64,000 bases of DNA from Tubulanus polymorphus. Its lineage: Eukaryota > Nemertea > Palaeonemertea > Tubulaniformes > Tubulanidae. The position numbers were made by a program, and so were the translations under genes. The notes below the pieces were generated by a model. The model was given only the letters and a program-made list of their open reading frames with translations. It made no database searches and was not told the DNA's origin. Positions 1 through 11,544 of the stretch are shown in pieces (position 1 is the first letter of the stretch; each line of letters begins with the position of its first letter). The stretch covers positions 6,822,501-6,886,500 of the forward strand of contig NC_134035.1 of NCBI RefSeq assembly GCF_964204645.1, read 5' to 3'.

Positions 1-1763
1 GGTAACTGATTAATTTATTTTAGTACAAAGGTATGATTTGACACCAAAATCAGTTGTTGCATTGCAATTTACAGGATTTAACCTCTATATGATATTTTAG
101 CAACAGACGTTGTAGGGAACCGTAACAATGACTGGTATTCAGACTAATCTATCCTATAGGCCAACTACAAGTACCAGACTGCATGCTGATGTGTTATGTT
201 TACCACAGAGAGCGGGGCCTATAGGCCTATTACTTTTTGACAAACCGTAGGTTTGCCTATGTAAATGGTCTGATGAAGCAGTTTTCATTGAAAATGAATA
301 GAGTACCGGTGTGTCAACAAGGCACAAACAATAGTGTTGATTTTTTGTGTCATGGTTTGGCTTAATGAGTTCTCGAGCCCACAAAAATTTCATAGTGATC
401 GAGTTATGTTTAGGGGACTTATTCTTGAAAAACACGCAAAAGCCCCGCTTTTTAGCACTAAGTAATGGCACGTTTTTACATATGACAATTTGCATGCTTG
501 GAATTGAAATTTATAAAAGTTCAATCCTTCCTGAAAGTGTCGCCATTTTAAGTTCGACTGATCTCAATGTACTTCTCGACCTACAGGCCCTCACTTTATA
601 AACCCCCTAAATTTCCTCGCTTCTATTTATTTGAGTTGACCTTGTAACCTGAACTACAATGAATGTGATTGGCTGTTTGTGGGATATACGGGAAATTCCG
701 GGAATTTCGGCGTTTCTGATGTAATTGGTAAAGCCCATTGGGAAAGCCTAATGTGAAACCCAAAACAAAATTACGAGCATTTCATTCGACTAGGTATCGT
801 ACGTTTGCTTATAATTTGTTCGTTGTCACGAATATAAGCGAGTAGGCTATTTAATTCATTATCTGAACTAGCAAGTACGATGATACCAATGGCAGGGGTC
901 TTCCAAGTCGGTAGCGGTATTTATTTGTATATTTAAGAAAAAAATCATAGCCGGTTAGGGTATTTGTTTTGATTTCTAGAAAAAAAAGTCTGTATATGTT
1001 TGTATTTTTTGACATTTTGTCGATGGGTGGATTCTGACTTGTGAAATTGCGGTCAATCTAATACATATACTGCGTTGCTAGTACTTTTGTATATGTACGC
1101 GCGTTAGCAGTCAGCCGCGTGTGTGCGAATATAGGTTACAGTATGTGTGTTAGTAATCACCTGAGCGAGTCTATATATAGGCAATTATGGTATAGCCTAC
1201 ACAGCACTCACACATCCGCAGGCGCATATATTGTCAGCCTCATACATCTCTAATCCAAATTAATTCATATTTAGAATAATAGTTTTTACAATATATGCAC
1301 TCAATGATTTAATGGTGAGCCACAGGGCCATTGGACCTTTATTTGAAAATTGTGATCAATTTTACCATAACAGACCCAGCCGCTATAGAAATGAACTGTT
1401 TACAAATTTTATCATATTTTACAAGAATGACCCTGCTGCTGCGGATAAACAAGGTATCATTTTTGTTAAGCCTAAGAAGACTTTTATCAGGCAGGCCTAT
1501 GTACTACCAAAACTGATTGAGCTAGGCCACTCGGTATGCTTTTAAGTCAGGTTGAAATAGACATTAGTCTCGTATCTATTACTTATCCGTTGTCCCCAAA
1601 GGGAGCCGGTAGATCGTCTGGTGTAGGCTATTCTTCAAAATACACTTGACGGACTGCGTCACGCAAACCTGTCGTTGGGCGTAACTGTGGTGTGGCCCTT
1701 CCTTGCGAATATTGGCTCATTTCTGAGAATCGACAGTGACAGTTGAGTTGAGAACTGGTTGTC
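1..1763. other. Upstream flank of the beta-galactosidase gene, no supported gene
   Basis: I see no convincing coding sequence; the short open frames here lack family-like motifs. A TATA-like stretch (ctatatatag) lies near 1172-1181, and the start codon of the downstream gene is at 1764, so a promoter and 5' UTR probably lie in this stretch. I cannot place a transcription start. Short AT-rich and GGCCTA-containing words recur but do not form a recognisable element. Confidence 0.4.
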
Positions 1764-2098
1764 ATGTTTATGCCTAAAATGAGAACGATGAAAACGTTAC
1801 CTCGTTATGCCGTGTTATTCATTTTACTTCTTATGACAACAATTATTATAATTATCACGATGTCTAGAATTCGTCATAATCGTCGAAGTCGTGAGAATTT
1901 GGTATCTTTCAAAAATGGTCTCCCGATGTTTACTAATTCAGAGACAAGTGTTTTACGAGTAGGAGCTGAAAGTTTCCTTTTGAATAAGAAACCGTTTCGA
2001 ATATTTGGCGGTTCAATACATTACTTCCGGGTTCCTCCGGAATACTGGCGTGATCGCCTGATAAAACTGAAAGCCTGTGGCATGAACACATTGGACAC
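1764..2098 (+). CDS. Beta-galactosidase-1-like protein (GLB1L2/3-like, GH35), exon 1
   Basis: First coding exon of a glycoside hydrolase family 35 gene with exons at 1764-2098, 15400-15468, 15559-15654, 15735-15843, 15924-16016, 16097-16178 and 53328-53483. The family removes terminal beta-linked galactose in the secretory pathway or lysosome. Residues about 13-33 form a long hydrophobic stretch followed by a basic segment (RIRHNRR), so the product looks like a signal-anchored type II membrane protein. From about residue 62 it matches the GH35 barrel start (FRIFGGSIHYFRVP, then YWRDRLIKLKACGMNTL). The exon ends in phase 2 at a gtaagt donor, and its last codon is completed by exon 2. ATG 1764 is the first in-frame start; a second Met follows four codons later. 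The orthologue level (GLB1L, L2 or L3) is inference. Confidence 0.9.
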
Positions 2099-2160
2099 GT
2101 AAGTAAAGCAGTACAATAATAATAATAATGATATATTTTTCTTTCAATATATGTACAAGA

Positions 2161-3355
2161 TTTTTAGCCCTCCTGGGACTTTAGTCCGTCCGTCCGTCCA
2201 TGCGTAGACAGAATCCAGTTATTTTGGGAAGTTTTGAAGACGCTTCAATGTAATGTCTTGATATTTGGGTTACACCTGTATCTACCCTAGACACATCTTC
2301 AGCCCAAAAACTGGCCCTGTCAGAATCAAGATGGCCGACTGGCAGCCATTGTTGTTTGCCAAAATCAACACTTTTTACACATTTTTGAACTTTTTGAGGG
2401 AAATTTTGAAGACGCTTTGATCAATCTATGTGAATCCCCCCAGGGCCCATCAGCATAACAAAAATTGGGTCGATCGGACTCAAGATGACCGTCCTATGAC
2501 CTTTTTTAGTGCTCAAAAATGTCAATTTTGGCCCTGTAGCTCCCTACTGGTTTACCATTTCTCATTGCAATTTGTGATGGGTATTCTTTGAAAAGGGATG
2601 TTTTATACCTGAGACAGGTATTTTTGATCAGCCAATTATGACGCAATTGGCGGCCATCTTGGTGTCATCAGAACTCATTGGTAGGTGGGAAAAAGTTTTT
2701 CCATATAATATTGATACCTAAGCGTATTTTGTTACCACAATCAATTAGAAACTTGTAGCCCATAACGTGTTCTATGATTGTGGTGAGTTTCAAGGTCATT
2801 GGTTTTGTATATGGCCACCTGGGGGCGTTGAATAATACAATATCTTAGTATTTCTATATTATATTCGTATCAATGCATATTTTGTAACCACAATCAATTG
2901 CAAAGTTGTAGCTCATGACATCATCTATGATTGTGGCAAGTTTTAAGGCCATTAGTTATTCTATATGGTCACCAGGGCATTGAATAACTTAGTATTTCCT
3001 TATTATATTGGTACCTAGGCATATTTTGTTACCATGATCAATTACAAAGTTATAGTTCGTGACATGTTCTATGATTGTGGTGAGTTTCAAGGTCATTGGG
3101 ATTTGAATATGGTCACCAGGGGGCGTTGAATAGTAGAATAACTTAGTATTTCCATTTTAAATTGGTAACGAGGCATATTTTGTTATACCAATCAATTACA
3201 AAATCATAGCTGCTGACATGTTCTATGGTTGTGGTGAGTTTCCAGGTCATTGGTTTTTGTATATGGTCATCAGGGGGCGTTGAATATTGAAATTGTTAGA
3301 TTGTTGAGCATTTGAAACCACTTCCCAAGTGGGCATGGTGTCCCTAGACCCCTAG
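2161..3355 (+). repeat. Family A hairpin-ended repeat, copy A1 (Helitron/Helentron-like)
   Basis: Starts with a degenerate form of the family terminus (TTTTTAGCCC...GGGACTTTAGTCC, then CGTCC repeats) and ends with CCACTTCCCAAGTGGGC, about 15 bases more, and CCCCTAG followed by TTT. The middle contains about four diverged tandem units of roughly 150 bp built around 'TTTTGTTACCA..ATCAATT' and 'GGTCACCAGGGGGCGTTGAATA'. The inverted match between CCCACTTGGGA at the left of intact copies and TCCCAAGTGGG near the right, plus the tandem core and CTAG end, resembles non-autonomous Helentrons/Helitrons. It has no coding capacity. The class assignment is inference. Confidence 0.75.
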
Positions 3356-3411
3356 TTTACTGACATTTTTAGGGTGGAGCACATGCCCCAGTGCTCCCCC
3401 TAAATCTGCCC

Positions 3412-5223
3412 CTGCAATGTAAAGTCTTTATGTTTGCGTTACACATGTATCTACCCTAGACACATCTTCAACCCAAAAACAAACCCTCCTCTCAGATTCA
3501 AGAAGGCCGACTGGCAGCCATTGTTGTTCGCCAAAATCAGCACTTTTTACACATTTTGAAGTTTTCGAGGGAAATTTTGAAGAAGCTTTAATCAATAACT
3601 TTGATCTTTCGTATATATTTGAATCCCCCAAGCAGTGCTTCATCTAGCATTAAAAAAGGGCAGGGTGCTGATTTCAAATAAGGGCATTTTTGTGCGTGAT
3701 TCCATCGGAGCAAGGGCACATAATAACGCGCTCACGTTTAGGGGCAAACTGCAATGTTCCCTATTGCATAGAATCGAGGTACCCCCTACTACGATTGAGG
3801 ACTAGAAACTATGTTTAACTCTGATTTTGCCATGAGTGACACACTTGACCACAGTACATCCTTACACCTATGTCTGTCAATGAACAAAAGTTAATCTAGA
3901 TAGGGCTTTCAAAATGATTTGGAAAACCAGTTGCAGACAAAAAATTGCAGAAAAAGTAGCTCAAGTAGCAAATACAGCGAAAAAGAGCCAGCAATAGTGT
4001 ATAGGCCTACATGAAATTGCATATTTTTAATCTTAGAAATATCAAATTAATTGATTTAAATTGATAGTGTTAGTGATTGGCAAGTAACTGTTGATAATTG
4101 GTAAGCAGCCAGCTTAAGAACACATTATTGCTATTAGGCTACTCAAACTAATTGTCTGTGAGAGTCTCTCTGTGGGTTCACCGGACGAAGTTTTTCACCT
4201 TGTATATATAAAATTTGTCTAATAGTCTAGATAAAAAGATCTAGAGCATCACGATGTGTTCAAAACGAAACAATCCATCGAATATACACTACCAGCTTTA
4301 CAACGGCAGTCGCTAGAATGATTGGCAGTAGTTTGGAAGTCAGCCAATTTCCTGGAAACTTAAACTAGGCCACGCGTCTGAGGCATGTTTTCACACGATG
4401 CACACTGACTGCAGTACATTTGAATATAACCACTGATCACATGAGCTACTATTGTTGATATCATACGAGATATTTCATAGCCGTCGCAGGAAACTTACTA
4501 ACAGTCGGATGCGTCGGCTTATTTTGGAAGCCCTGACTCATTACTCGTGACTGACTAGGGCAGGATGGCGGACCTACGACAAGTGATGAGGGCGAGCATG
4601 GGACACTTCTGAAGGGCACAAGGGCGGCTATTTTCGGGGGTGGGGCGGACTGCCCTTCTATTTTTGGCTAGATGAAGCACTGCCCAAGGGCCAATCAGCA
4701 TAAGAAAAATTGGGTCTGTCGGACTCAAGGTGTCCTGTGACCTTTTTTTGTGATCGAAAATATCAATTTTGGCCCGAATTCTGAGTCCTCTAGCTTCCTA
4801 CTGGTTTGCCATCTTTCATTGAAGTTTGTGATATTTATTCTATAGAAAGGGATCTTTATTTCCAGACAGCTATTTTTGATCAACCAATTATGACGCAATC
4901 GGCGGCCATTTTGGTGTCATCAGTACTCATTCGTGGGTGGAAAAAAATTTACCACATCTTCATACCTAAGCATATTTTGTTACCACAATCAATTGGAAAG
5001 TTGTAGCTCATGACATGGTCGATGATTTTGGTGAGGTTCAAGGTCATTAGTTATTCTATATGGTCACCAGGGGGCATTGAATAGTAGAATAACTTAGTAT
5101 TTCATTGTCATATTGGTACCTAGACATAATTTGTTACCATAATCAATTGCAAAATTGTAGCTCATGACAAGTTCAGGATTGTGGTGAGCTACAGGGTCAT
5201 TGGGTTTTGCATATGGTCACCAG
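3412..5223 (+). repeat. Family A repeat, copy A2, 5'-truncated and split by a hAT-like element
   Basis: Begins inside the family ('ATGTAAAGTCTTTATG...CTACCCTAGACACATCTTCA') and reads collinearly with other copies up to 3632. It is interrupted at 3633-4682 and resumes at 4683 ('CCCAAGGGCC..ATCAGCATAAG') through about one and a half tandem units, to about 5223. The uninterrupted order is visible in copies at 33.2 kb and 56.2 kb, which proves the split. Confidence 0.75.
3633..4682. mobile_element. Non-autonomous hAT-like DNA transposon with 6-bp target duplication
   Basis: Ends are perfect 16-bp inverted repeats: CAGTGCTTCATCTAGC on the left, with its reverse complement on the right. The 6-bp direct repeat CCCAAG flanks both sides (3627-3632 and 4683-4688), and family A copies elsewhere show the uninterrupted site. 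CAG(T/G)G-like termini are typical of hAT elements; an 8-bp duplication is usual, and 5-6 bp is a minority pattern, so the superfamily call is tentative. No transposase frame is seen in the 1.05 kb. A stretch near 3903-3940 (AGGGCTTTCAAAATGATTT..ACCAGTTGCAGA) resembles the flanks of the piggyBac-like MITE at 16.3-16.8 kb. Confidence 0.75.
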
Positions 5224-5225
5224 GT

Positions 5226-5311
5226 TGCAGACATAGAAATAGGCAAAAACCTTTCTGACTTCCAGTAACATAGCATGGCACAATATTGAGTTATAGCAAG
5301 GTTAAAAAGCC
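5226..5311. repeat. Short dispersed repeat, second copy at 16857-16950
   Basis: The stretch 'TTGCAGA.ATAGAAATAGGCAAAAAC' through 'CATAGCATGG.ACAATATT' and 'GCAAGGTTAAAAAGCCT' recurs at about 16857-16950 with few differences. In this copy it directly abuts the start of family A copy A3. No coding potential. It may be an end fragment of a longer element that I cannot delimit. Confidence 0.6.
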
Positions 5312-6219
5312 TTTTTAGCCCGCTTGGGACTTGAGTCCCAGCGGGCTATTGCGTTCACCCGTCAGTCTGTAGATGGAATCCAGTTATTTTGGGAAGTTTT
5401 GAAGACGCTTCAAGGTAATATCTTGATATTTGGTTTATACATGTATCTACCCTAGACACATCTTCAGCCCAAAAAACTGGCTCAGAATCGAGATGGCCAA
5501 AAATGTCAATTTTGGCCCAAATTCTGAATCCTGTAGCTTCCTACTGGTTTGCCATTTCTCATTGCAATTTGTGAAGGGTATTCTTTGGAAAGGGATGTTT
5601 TATACCTGAGCCAGGTATTTTTGATCGGCCAATTATGACGCAATTGGCGGCCATCTTGGTATCATCAGTGCTCATTCGTAGGTGGGAAAAAGTTTTTCCA
5701 CATTATATTGATACCTAAGCATATTTTGTTACCACAATCAATTGCTAAGTTGTAGCTCATGACATTGTCTATGATTGTGGTTCTATGATTGTGGTCAGTT
5801 TTTAGTTAATTATTCTATATGGTCACCAGGGGGCGTTGAATAGTAGAAAAGCTTAGTATTTCCTTATTAGGTATGTACCTAGGCATATTTTGTTACCATG
5901 ATCAATTGCACAGTTGTAGTTTATGACATGTTCTACTATTGTGGTGAGTTTCAAGGTCATTGGGTTTTGCATATGATCACTAGGGGGCATTGAATAGTAG
6001 AATTACTTAGTATTTTCATATTAAATTGGTAACGAGGCATATTTTGTTATCACAATCAATTACAAAATCGTAGCTGCTGACATGTTCTATGATCGTGGTG
6101 AGTTTCAAGGTCATTGGTTTTTGTATATGGTCACCAGGGGGTGTTGAATATTGAAATTGTTAGAATGTTGAGCATTTGAAACCACTTCCCAAGTGGGCAT
6201 GGTGTCCCTCGACCCTTAG
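5312..6219 (+). repeat. Family A repeat, copy A3
   Basis: Clear left terminus TTTTTAGCCCGCTTGGGACT-tgAGTCCCAGCGGGCTATTG, an almost perfect stem-loop, and right terminus CCACTTCCCAAGTGGGC...CCCTTAG followed by TTT. It contains three to four internal tandem units. The segment between the 'GGCCAAAAATGTCAATTTTGG' block and the left end is shorter than in A5, so this copy has an internal deletion. It abuts the Myb/SANT-like remnant on its right, suggesting insertion into that sequence. Confidence 0.78.
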
Positions 6220-6235
6220 TTTCATTATGCATTTG

Positions 6236-6800
6236 CATGGTCATGTCCTTGTCTATTTTACGTGGTGTGTCGGCCCTTTCTGCCATGGCCCCCAAATATT
6301 CAATTACTGTTGAAGCTGATGATTTTTTTGACTTTCTACATTTATCTGATGGAGAGATTTCATGATGCTTTCGTTTTTTAACAATAGGTGATAATTCACT
6401 GTCATCATCAGTAGATGAATCATGAAGAGGATTACTATCTACTACTGAAAGTAATTGGATTTATGTTTGCCGATTTTACACCGACAGCGTCATCCAAATC
6501 ATTTTCATACACATAATCTTTGACATAGCCTGAACCTGATTTATTTATTGCATCTTTTACATTTTTATACCCTGTATTAATAGCAGCATTAAAAACAAAA
6601 TCATCATTCTGCATTTCTTATGCAATCTTCATCCACAACATGGACTTATGCATCTTCCCTCCATTTACTTTATCAATATTTTTACGATATAAATCAAACA
6701 ACTTAAGGGTTGACTGTTTTGTCCATTTTCCACTTGCAGTACCAGCCTCATCCACTATTACACTCTGAGTTTTGGAATCAGTTAGATTTTCAATAGACCC
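6236..6800 (-). pseudogene. Myb/SANT-like (trihelix-type) DNA-binding protein remnant
   Basis: Read on the minus strand, about 6800 to 6470 gives an open stretch with the pattern ASGKWTKQSTLKLFDLYR, then HKSMLWMKIA, one stop, then NDDFVFNAAINTGYKNVKD and YENDLDD. This resembles the Myb/SANT-like domain (W-T...L..LYR...W..IA..M) found in transposon-associated and host DNA-binding proteins. After stops and a frame change, a serine/lysine-rich tail continues (DDDSELSPIVKKRKHHE, then STVIEYLGAMAERAD), ending about 6236. At least one in-frame stop and one frameshift show it is dead. It could be a remnant of a Harbinger- or ISL2EU-like accessory gene or of a host gene copy; I cannot decide. I see no transposase next to it. 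Confidence 0.55.
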
Positions 6801-9800
6801 TGAAAAATACCTAGTCTAATAACTTTGGAAGAATAAACCATCACATGTTTTTAAATGATAATTTGCAACCAAATCCTTTGCAAATTAAAAAAAAAAAAAA
6901 TAGCTGCAAGCAGCGATAACAGGTTTCTGCCTTTCTGGATAGAATGTCGTTCAGGGATGCAAGGAAAGATTTCACCCGAAATCAGTTCGCTACATTCCGT
7001 TTTTTTTAAAAAGTGCCAACTAGGCAAAGTACTAATGCGTCAGGTTTTGGGGGAATAACATCGAGAAGAATGAAGCTACGGTTTTTTTACCATTCCCTAG
7101 TGACAGTTTAAGCGCATATTCGGTTATAGTTCTGATAAAAAGTCGACTAGATAAGAAAACCGAATTTGGCCCAAAGCACAAATTTGGCCTATAGGGTAAA
7201 CTATGCAGGAGGGAAGGCCTTATAGTGTTACTGTTGATTTTTCGAAGTTTGATATCCACGAACAAAAATATACTATTATAGGTTGTTAAAAAGTAACTGC
7301 TTTTAATAACAGTATGAATAAACTTACTTCACAAACAAGGAAGTACATTTTTAAGTTGTGAATGGTCGCACCCCAGTTATTCACAGTAACCTGTGATTTG
7401 GATATTCTCGGAGCCTTCCTTCTTTATTTATTTATGAAATGAAGTCACAAACTTTCAGATTCGCGCCAGTATGCGCGCAATGATTGATGATTGCTATTTC
7501 CACCGGTGTGATCTTTAAATAACTTCAAGTTTAAAATAGGAAGCACAGTACACCCATAGAAACTACGCGCAGAAAGAGACAGTTATATTATTATCAGAGT
7601 TTAACATTTCGTTTCAAAGATGTTAGTAGTCGAATCTAATAGAAGATGATTTTTATGTGACAAAACTCAGTGGAAAATATGTTAAAATAATAATCAGCAG
7701 GAATCCAATAGGGTTTCTGCCGAGGCAGCAGAAACCCTTATAATGTTTTGTTGATTTTCTGCGGTGTTGCAATGTCAATGCTTCTTGACTTCCTTATTGC
7801 CTACTGCCAAATGAATCTACTAAAATATAAAATTTGGCCACGATGCCTCCTGAAATATATGTTAATTATGCAGTTAGATAGAAAACATTCGATTATGATG
7901 CATATATACATACCTGAAGTTGATGCTTCTTTATTTTCAAAAGTTGATACTACTTTATTTTCAATGTGAAATGCTGCATCGGTATCTTGCGTTTCTCCTA
8001 TAATTTAATCAAGCGAATAAATTTAAAACTGGAATTTGACACGTACAACTTACAAAACCGTTCAAAAAGTGAAAAGGGGCCTATAGCCAATGTAGAGTGA
8101 TTTTTCTGACGCCTTATAAAACGTTACCATTATGAAACCTAAACAATGTTAACCATTCAGCGTCATTTTACAAACGACAGCCGTAAATCGATGTGCAAAA
8201 CGTCACAGGTCTATGTGTACACAAACAAGCTATCTGGCAAAATATTATTGACATAGATGTAGAATGGCTTCCTGTGATTATATAATGACCTATATTTGAA
8301 CGTCGAAATGTTATATTGCATTGAATATCATTAGAAGAGGTATTGTAATAGTAAAGGATGTATGATTATATCAGAAGCGGCAGGCATAAATAGAAATGAT
8401 AAGTAAATCGGATTATTCGGTTAAATCGCGGATGTATACACGATTTGGAAGTATGATATAAAAGTCAGACCCTGACGTGGGCATGCCGGTGGAATGACGA
8501 AGCTATCTACGATGTGTGTAGGGCCAGCGTGAATTAATTCAGCGGCTACAAAAGCGGTCAATATGAAAATGCGTAAACATATAATTTCAATATTCAAACG
8601 TTTTAGAAAATATGTTTGATATTAGTAGAAAATATGTTTGATATTAGGAGTATGCAGGTTTCGTGAGATTAGCAATTTATAATAGCATAGCTGTCATATA
8701 CAGCTCCGCGTCCTCTGATGGCATGTGTATTAGGTGACAATTCAATTCTTTATTGATCCTTATTACATTGAAATTCCGGGATAAAATTCCCAAATTCAAT
8801 AAATACAAATTTTAAAATAAATTAATACAACATACATGACACACGGGTAATTCATACAGAACAACATAAGCATGTTATTTTAAATGACAATGTCTACTTC
8901 AACCCACCCAGACTCAAGACTCTAGGATATCTAGTGACAGCCAAACCCGTGGCCAGGGGACCGGGCCGGCTGGCTAGGCCACACGATATGCTCGAAGTCA
9001 TGATGAAGCAGACATCAGAAGAGCTCTTTCTTCAACCATGGAGGCAATGAAGTTGCAGACAAGCTTAGAGGCATAAGTAAATGAAGTCGGTCGCAAGTTT
9101 GCGATCAATTATTGAGAATTTTCAATAAGAAAATTTAAACCACTACTAGAGTCGAAGACCTGTATCATCTACCCAATCGCCAAATCTCATCATTCCCCAA
9201 ATTTCTTAAAACTTCGATTTCAAATTTGCAATTCCACATTAGCTTAGCCCAGAAATTCTACATTTTTTTCGCAGGCGTCAAATAATTTTCTAAAATTAAT
9301 TTTCTTGTTATAAATATGCTAACCAGTGCCACCCTGTGCACAAAATGTATCATAATTTTGTAGCAGATTTTTCAGAATACATGTATCTAAAAATGTATCT
9401 AAAAATATTACATAAACAAGAATTCAACATCTACTGAGTGGAAGTATTACGAGATAATGAAGCTTAGAGTTTATTACAAAACTCCATGAATTAAAAAGTC
9501 ATGTAAATATTTAAATCATCAGTTGAAAAAGGCAAGTCATGAATTAACATAAATTACCATATTCATTGTGGCACAGTTAAGTCGACTAATTATGAAAAGT
9601 TACACTAAACACAAGTAAAGATATGACACTGAATTGATTCTGCATTCATTCTAATGAGGTTCAGTATGCCGCCACAGCTTATGCCTTACCTCTTTGATGA
9701 ATTATTCTATTATAGACATCATTTTCGATGACAAGTGTTATCGTCTGACCATTCCTGTCAATCGTTAAGGCTTTGTTGAACCAAGGTTGTCCTGGCCAAA

Positions 9801-10331
9801 AGGTGCTCTGTAAATATAAATTAATCCTACAAAATTAATTTAATTTTTTGAAGCTACTATTTAAAAAAACTTAAACCTTCGGCCTTTAGATACATAAACC
9901 TATTTTTTTCCAATTGCCATGTTATAAAGAAGCAACTTAGACCTTCCCTTAGGAGGTTACGTGATCTGTAAATGGAATACAACGACTCGTGATTTTTTAT
10001 TTAATGAATGAAATTGCATTGAATTTGTTTAATTACAGACTAAGTTGAAAAAACGTCGCCGATGGACGGATGAGGTGCATACATTATTGTGCCTCGGATG
10101 TCTATGATCAATAGAATGCAAACCTGGATAACAACATACAAATATGTCTTCCAACAAGAAAATAGAGAGGATAGATAGAAAATAATAGGATTCTTACCGC
10201 ACTATCACATGTTCGGTCGCCATGTTGGCTTCACAAAAATCGGAGTTACACCACCTCGACAGAAGGGAGGTTTAAGACTCTCCAAAAGGTCGCGTGACCT
10301 GTGACGGCCGGAGCCATCCTATTGTTATTAT
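6801..10331. other. AT-rich intron sequence, no supported gene
   Basis: Only short, unrelated open frames occur. One distinct structure is a perfect 11-bp stem-loop at 7710-7738 (AGGGTTTCTGC, 7-base loop, GCAGAAACCCT), followed by a T-rich tail like the stem-loop at 54681. Around 8742-8850 an AT-rich stretch with TTTATTGATCC and, on the minus strand, AATAAA-like words could be the 3' end of an old retroposon, but this is weak. I see nothing else definable. Confidence 0.4.
7710..7738. repeat. Stem-loop terminus of a hairpin-ended repeat
   Basis: Perfect 11-bp stem (AGGGTTTCTGC / GCAGAAACCCT) with a 7-base loop. It is followed by TTATAATGTTTTGTTGATT, similar to the tail after the related stem-loop at 54681-54709. 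Terminal hairpins with a variable stem and a conserved T-rich tail suggest the end of a Helitron/Helentron-like element; the rest of that element is not recognisable here. Confidence 0.5.
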
Positions 10332-10520
10332 TGTAGGCGCACCGTACTGGTGTGCCACCCAGGATCTTTAGTTCTATTGTTCTTCCTTCTTGTTGTGTCC
10401 ATCGTGGAATAAAGAGGTATTGTCTTGTAACACAGATCTTTTGTGTAGTTATTTCGTGGGTTCACAGGAATCTTCGGGCCCTCTTGTCCTACCAAACTGA
10501 GGATACCCCAAATCATTACA
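10332..10520 (+). repeat. 5' LTR of the degenerate gypsy element
   Basis: Begins TGTAGG by inference and ends ATCATTACA, followed by TTGGTGGCAGCG. About 160 bp on its right side align with 14427-14589, including AATAAAGAGGTATTG. The leftmost 25-30 bases do not align well with the right LTR. Confidence 0.6.
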
Positions 10521-10823
10521 TTGGTGGCAGCGTAATGGGATTTTTAGCGATTTTGATTGAGTTAGAACAAGTTGAAGTGAACCCACATTTTGTGTAACTT
10601 AGTCTGTGCATCGTGCGCTCAGTTTTTTCACTGGTTTTTGAGTATTTTGTACATGTCCATACTGTATTCCACTTGAAGTAGTAAGGATCGGTAAGGCACT
10701 AATTATACAAAAACAAATACGTGAAATTATTTGCGGTTTACCCTTAGTAGGCCTATTATTATAATTATCGAATATTTATTGTGTGTTGGTATCTGACACA
10801 CTGTCCAAGTAAAACTAGGAGAC

Positions 10824-11541
10824 ATGCTCTTTGAACTGCCAATGATAATAGCAGACAAATTAACCCAGGATTGTTTGCTCGGCAGTGGCTTCTTCAGTAA
10901 ATACGGGTGCAAGATTTACTATGCGACGAGAGAGCTACATCTTGGATCTACGAGTGTTCGTCTTAGACAATCTTTGAGGAGAAGTAGTTGTTGCAGGATT
11001 TTTGCTCGGAAAAATGTCTGTATCCCCGCTAGCACAGAGCTCTTTCTCCCTGGTTATGTGAAGCGAAAAAAGCAATATTTCTCTGACTCCCCAGGAATGG
11101 TTAGCCATGCAAGGGGTGCAGCAGTGTCAACGGCGAGGTTAACAGATTTTGGTCACACAATCACACCACATCGAAGTTAGAGTTGCCAATTTCAGTGACG
11201 AACCAGTCCTCATCCATCGAGGCGAACAGATTGGACTGTTCCATCAGTTCTCTATACATGAGGGTAATCAGGTTAGCGACACTGAGAGTTCAACACACTC
11301 AATGAGTTCCAACAGTTTTGACTCTGAAAAATTAATGTATGTATGTGAGGCCTTAAAGGTAAATGAACTAGATATTCCCGACAAGACCAGGGCAGAACTT
11401 ATCGAGACGGTCTCGCAAAACCTCAACATATTCTCGACAGATGACTTTGATATCGGTCAGACTTCTATGATGGAGCACACCATTGACACCTGTTCAAGTC
11501 GATCGATTAAACAACCACCACGTAGGGTACCGCCACACTGA
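10824..11541 (+). pseudogene. Retroelement protease C-terminal part and linker
   Basis: Two overlapping frames (10824-11180, 11149-11541) cover the end of a retropepsin-like domain: LTQDCLLGSGFFSKYGCKI resembles the GxDFL..YGC segment that follows the flap. After it comes the linker typical of gypsy pol (VRVANFSDEPVLIHRGEQIG, then the run-up to reverse transcriptase). The active-site aspartate region is missing because the 5' part of the element is deleted. The frame break near 11150-11180 and the stop at about 11540 show it is not functional. Confidence 0.6.
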
Positions 11542-11544
11542 CAG

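Noticed and set aside
154-601. Overlapping open frames on both strands near the window start
   Set aside because: No domain pattern, low complexity differences between strands, no splice context; treated as chance frames.
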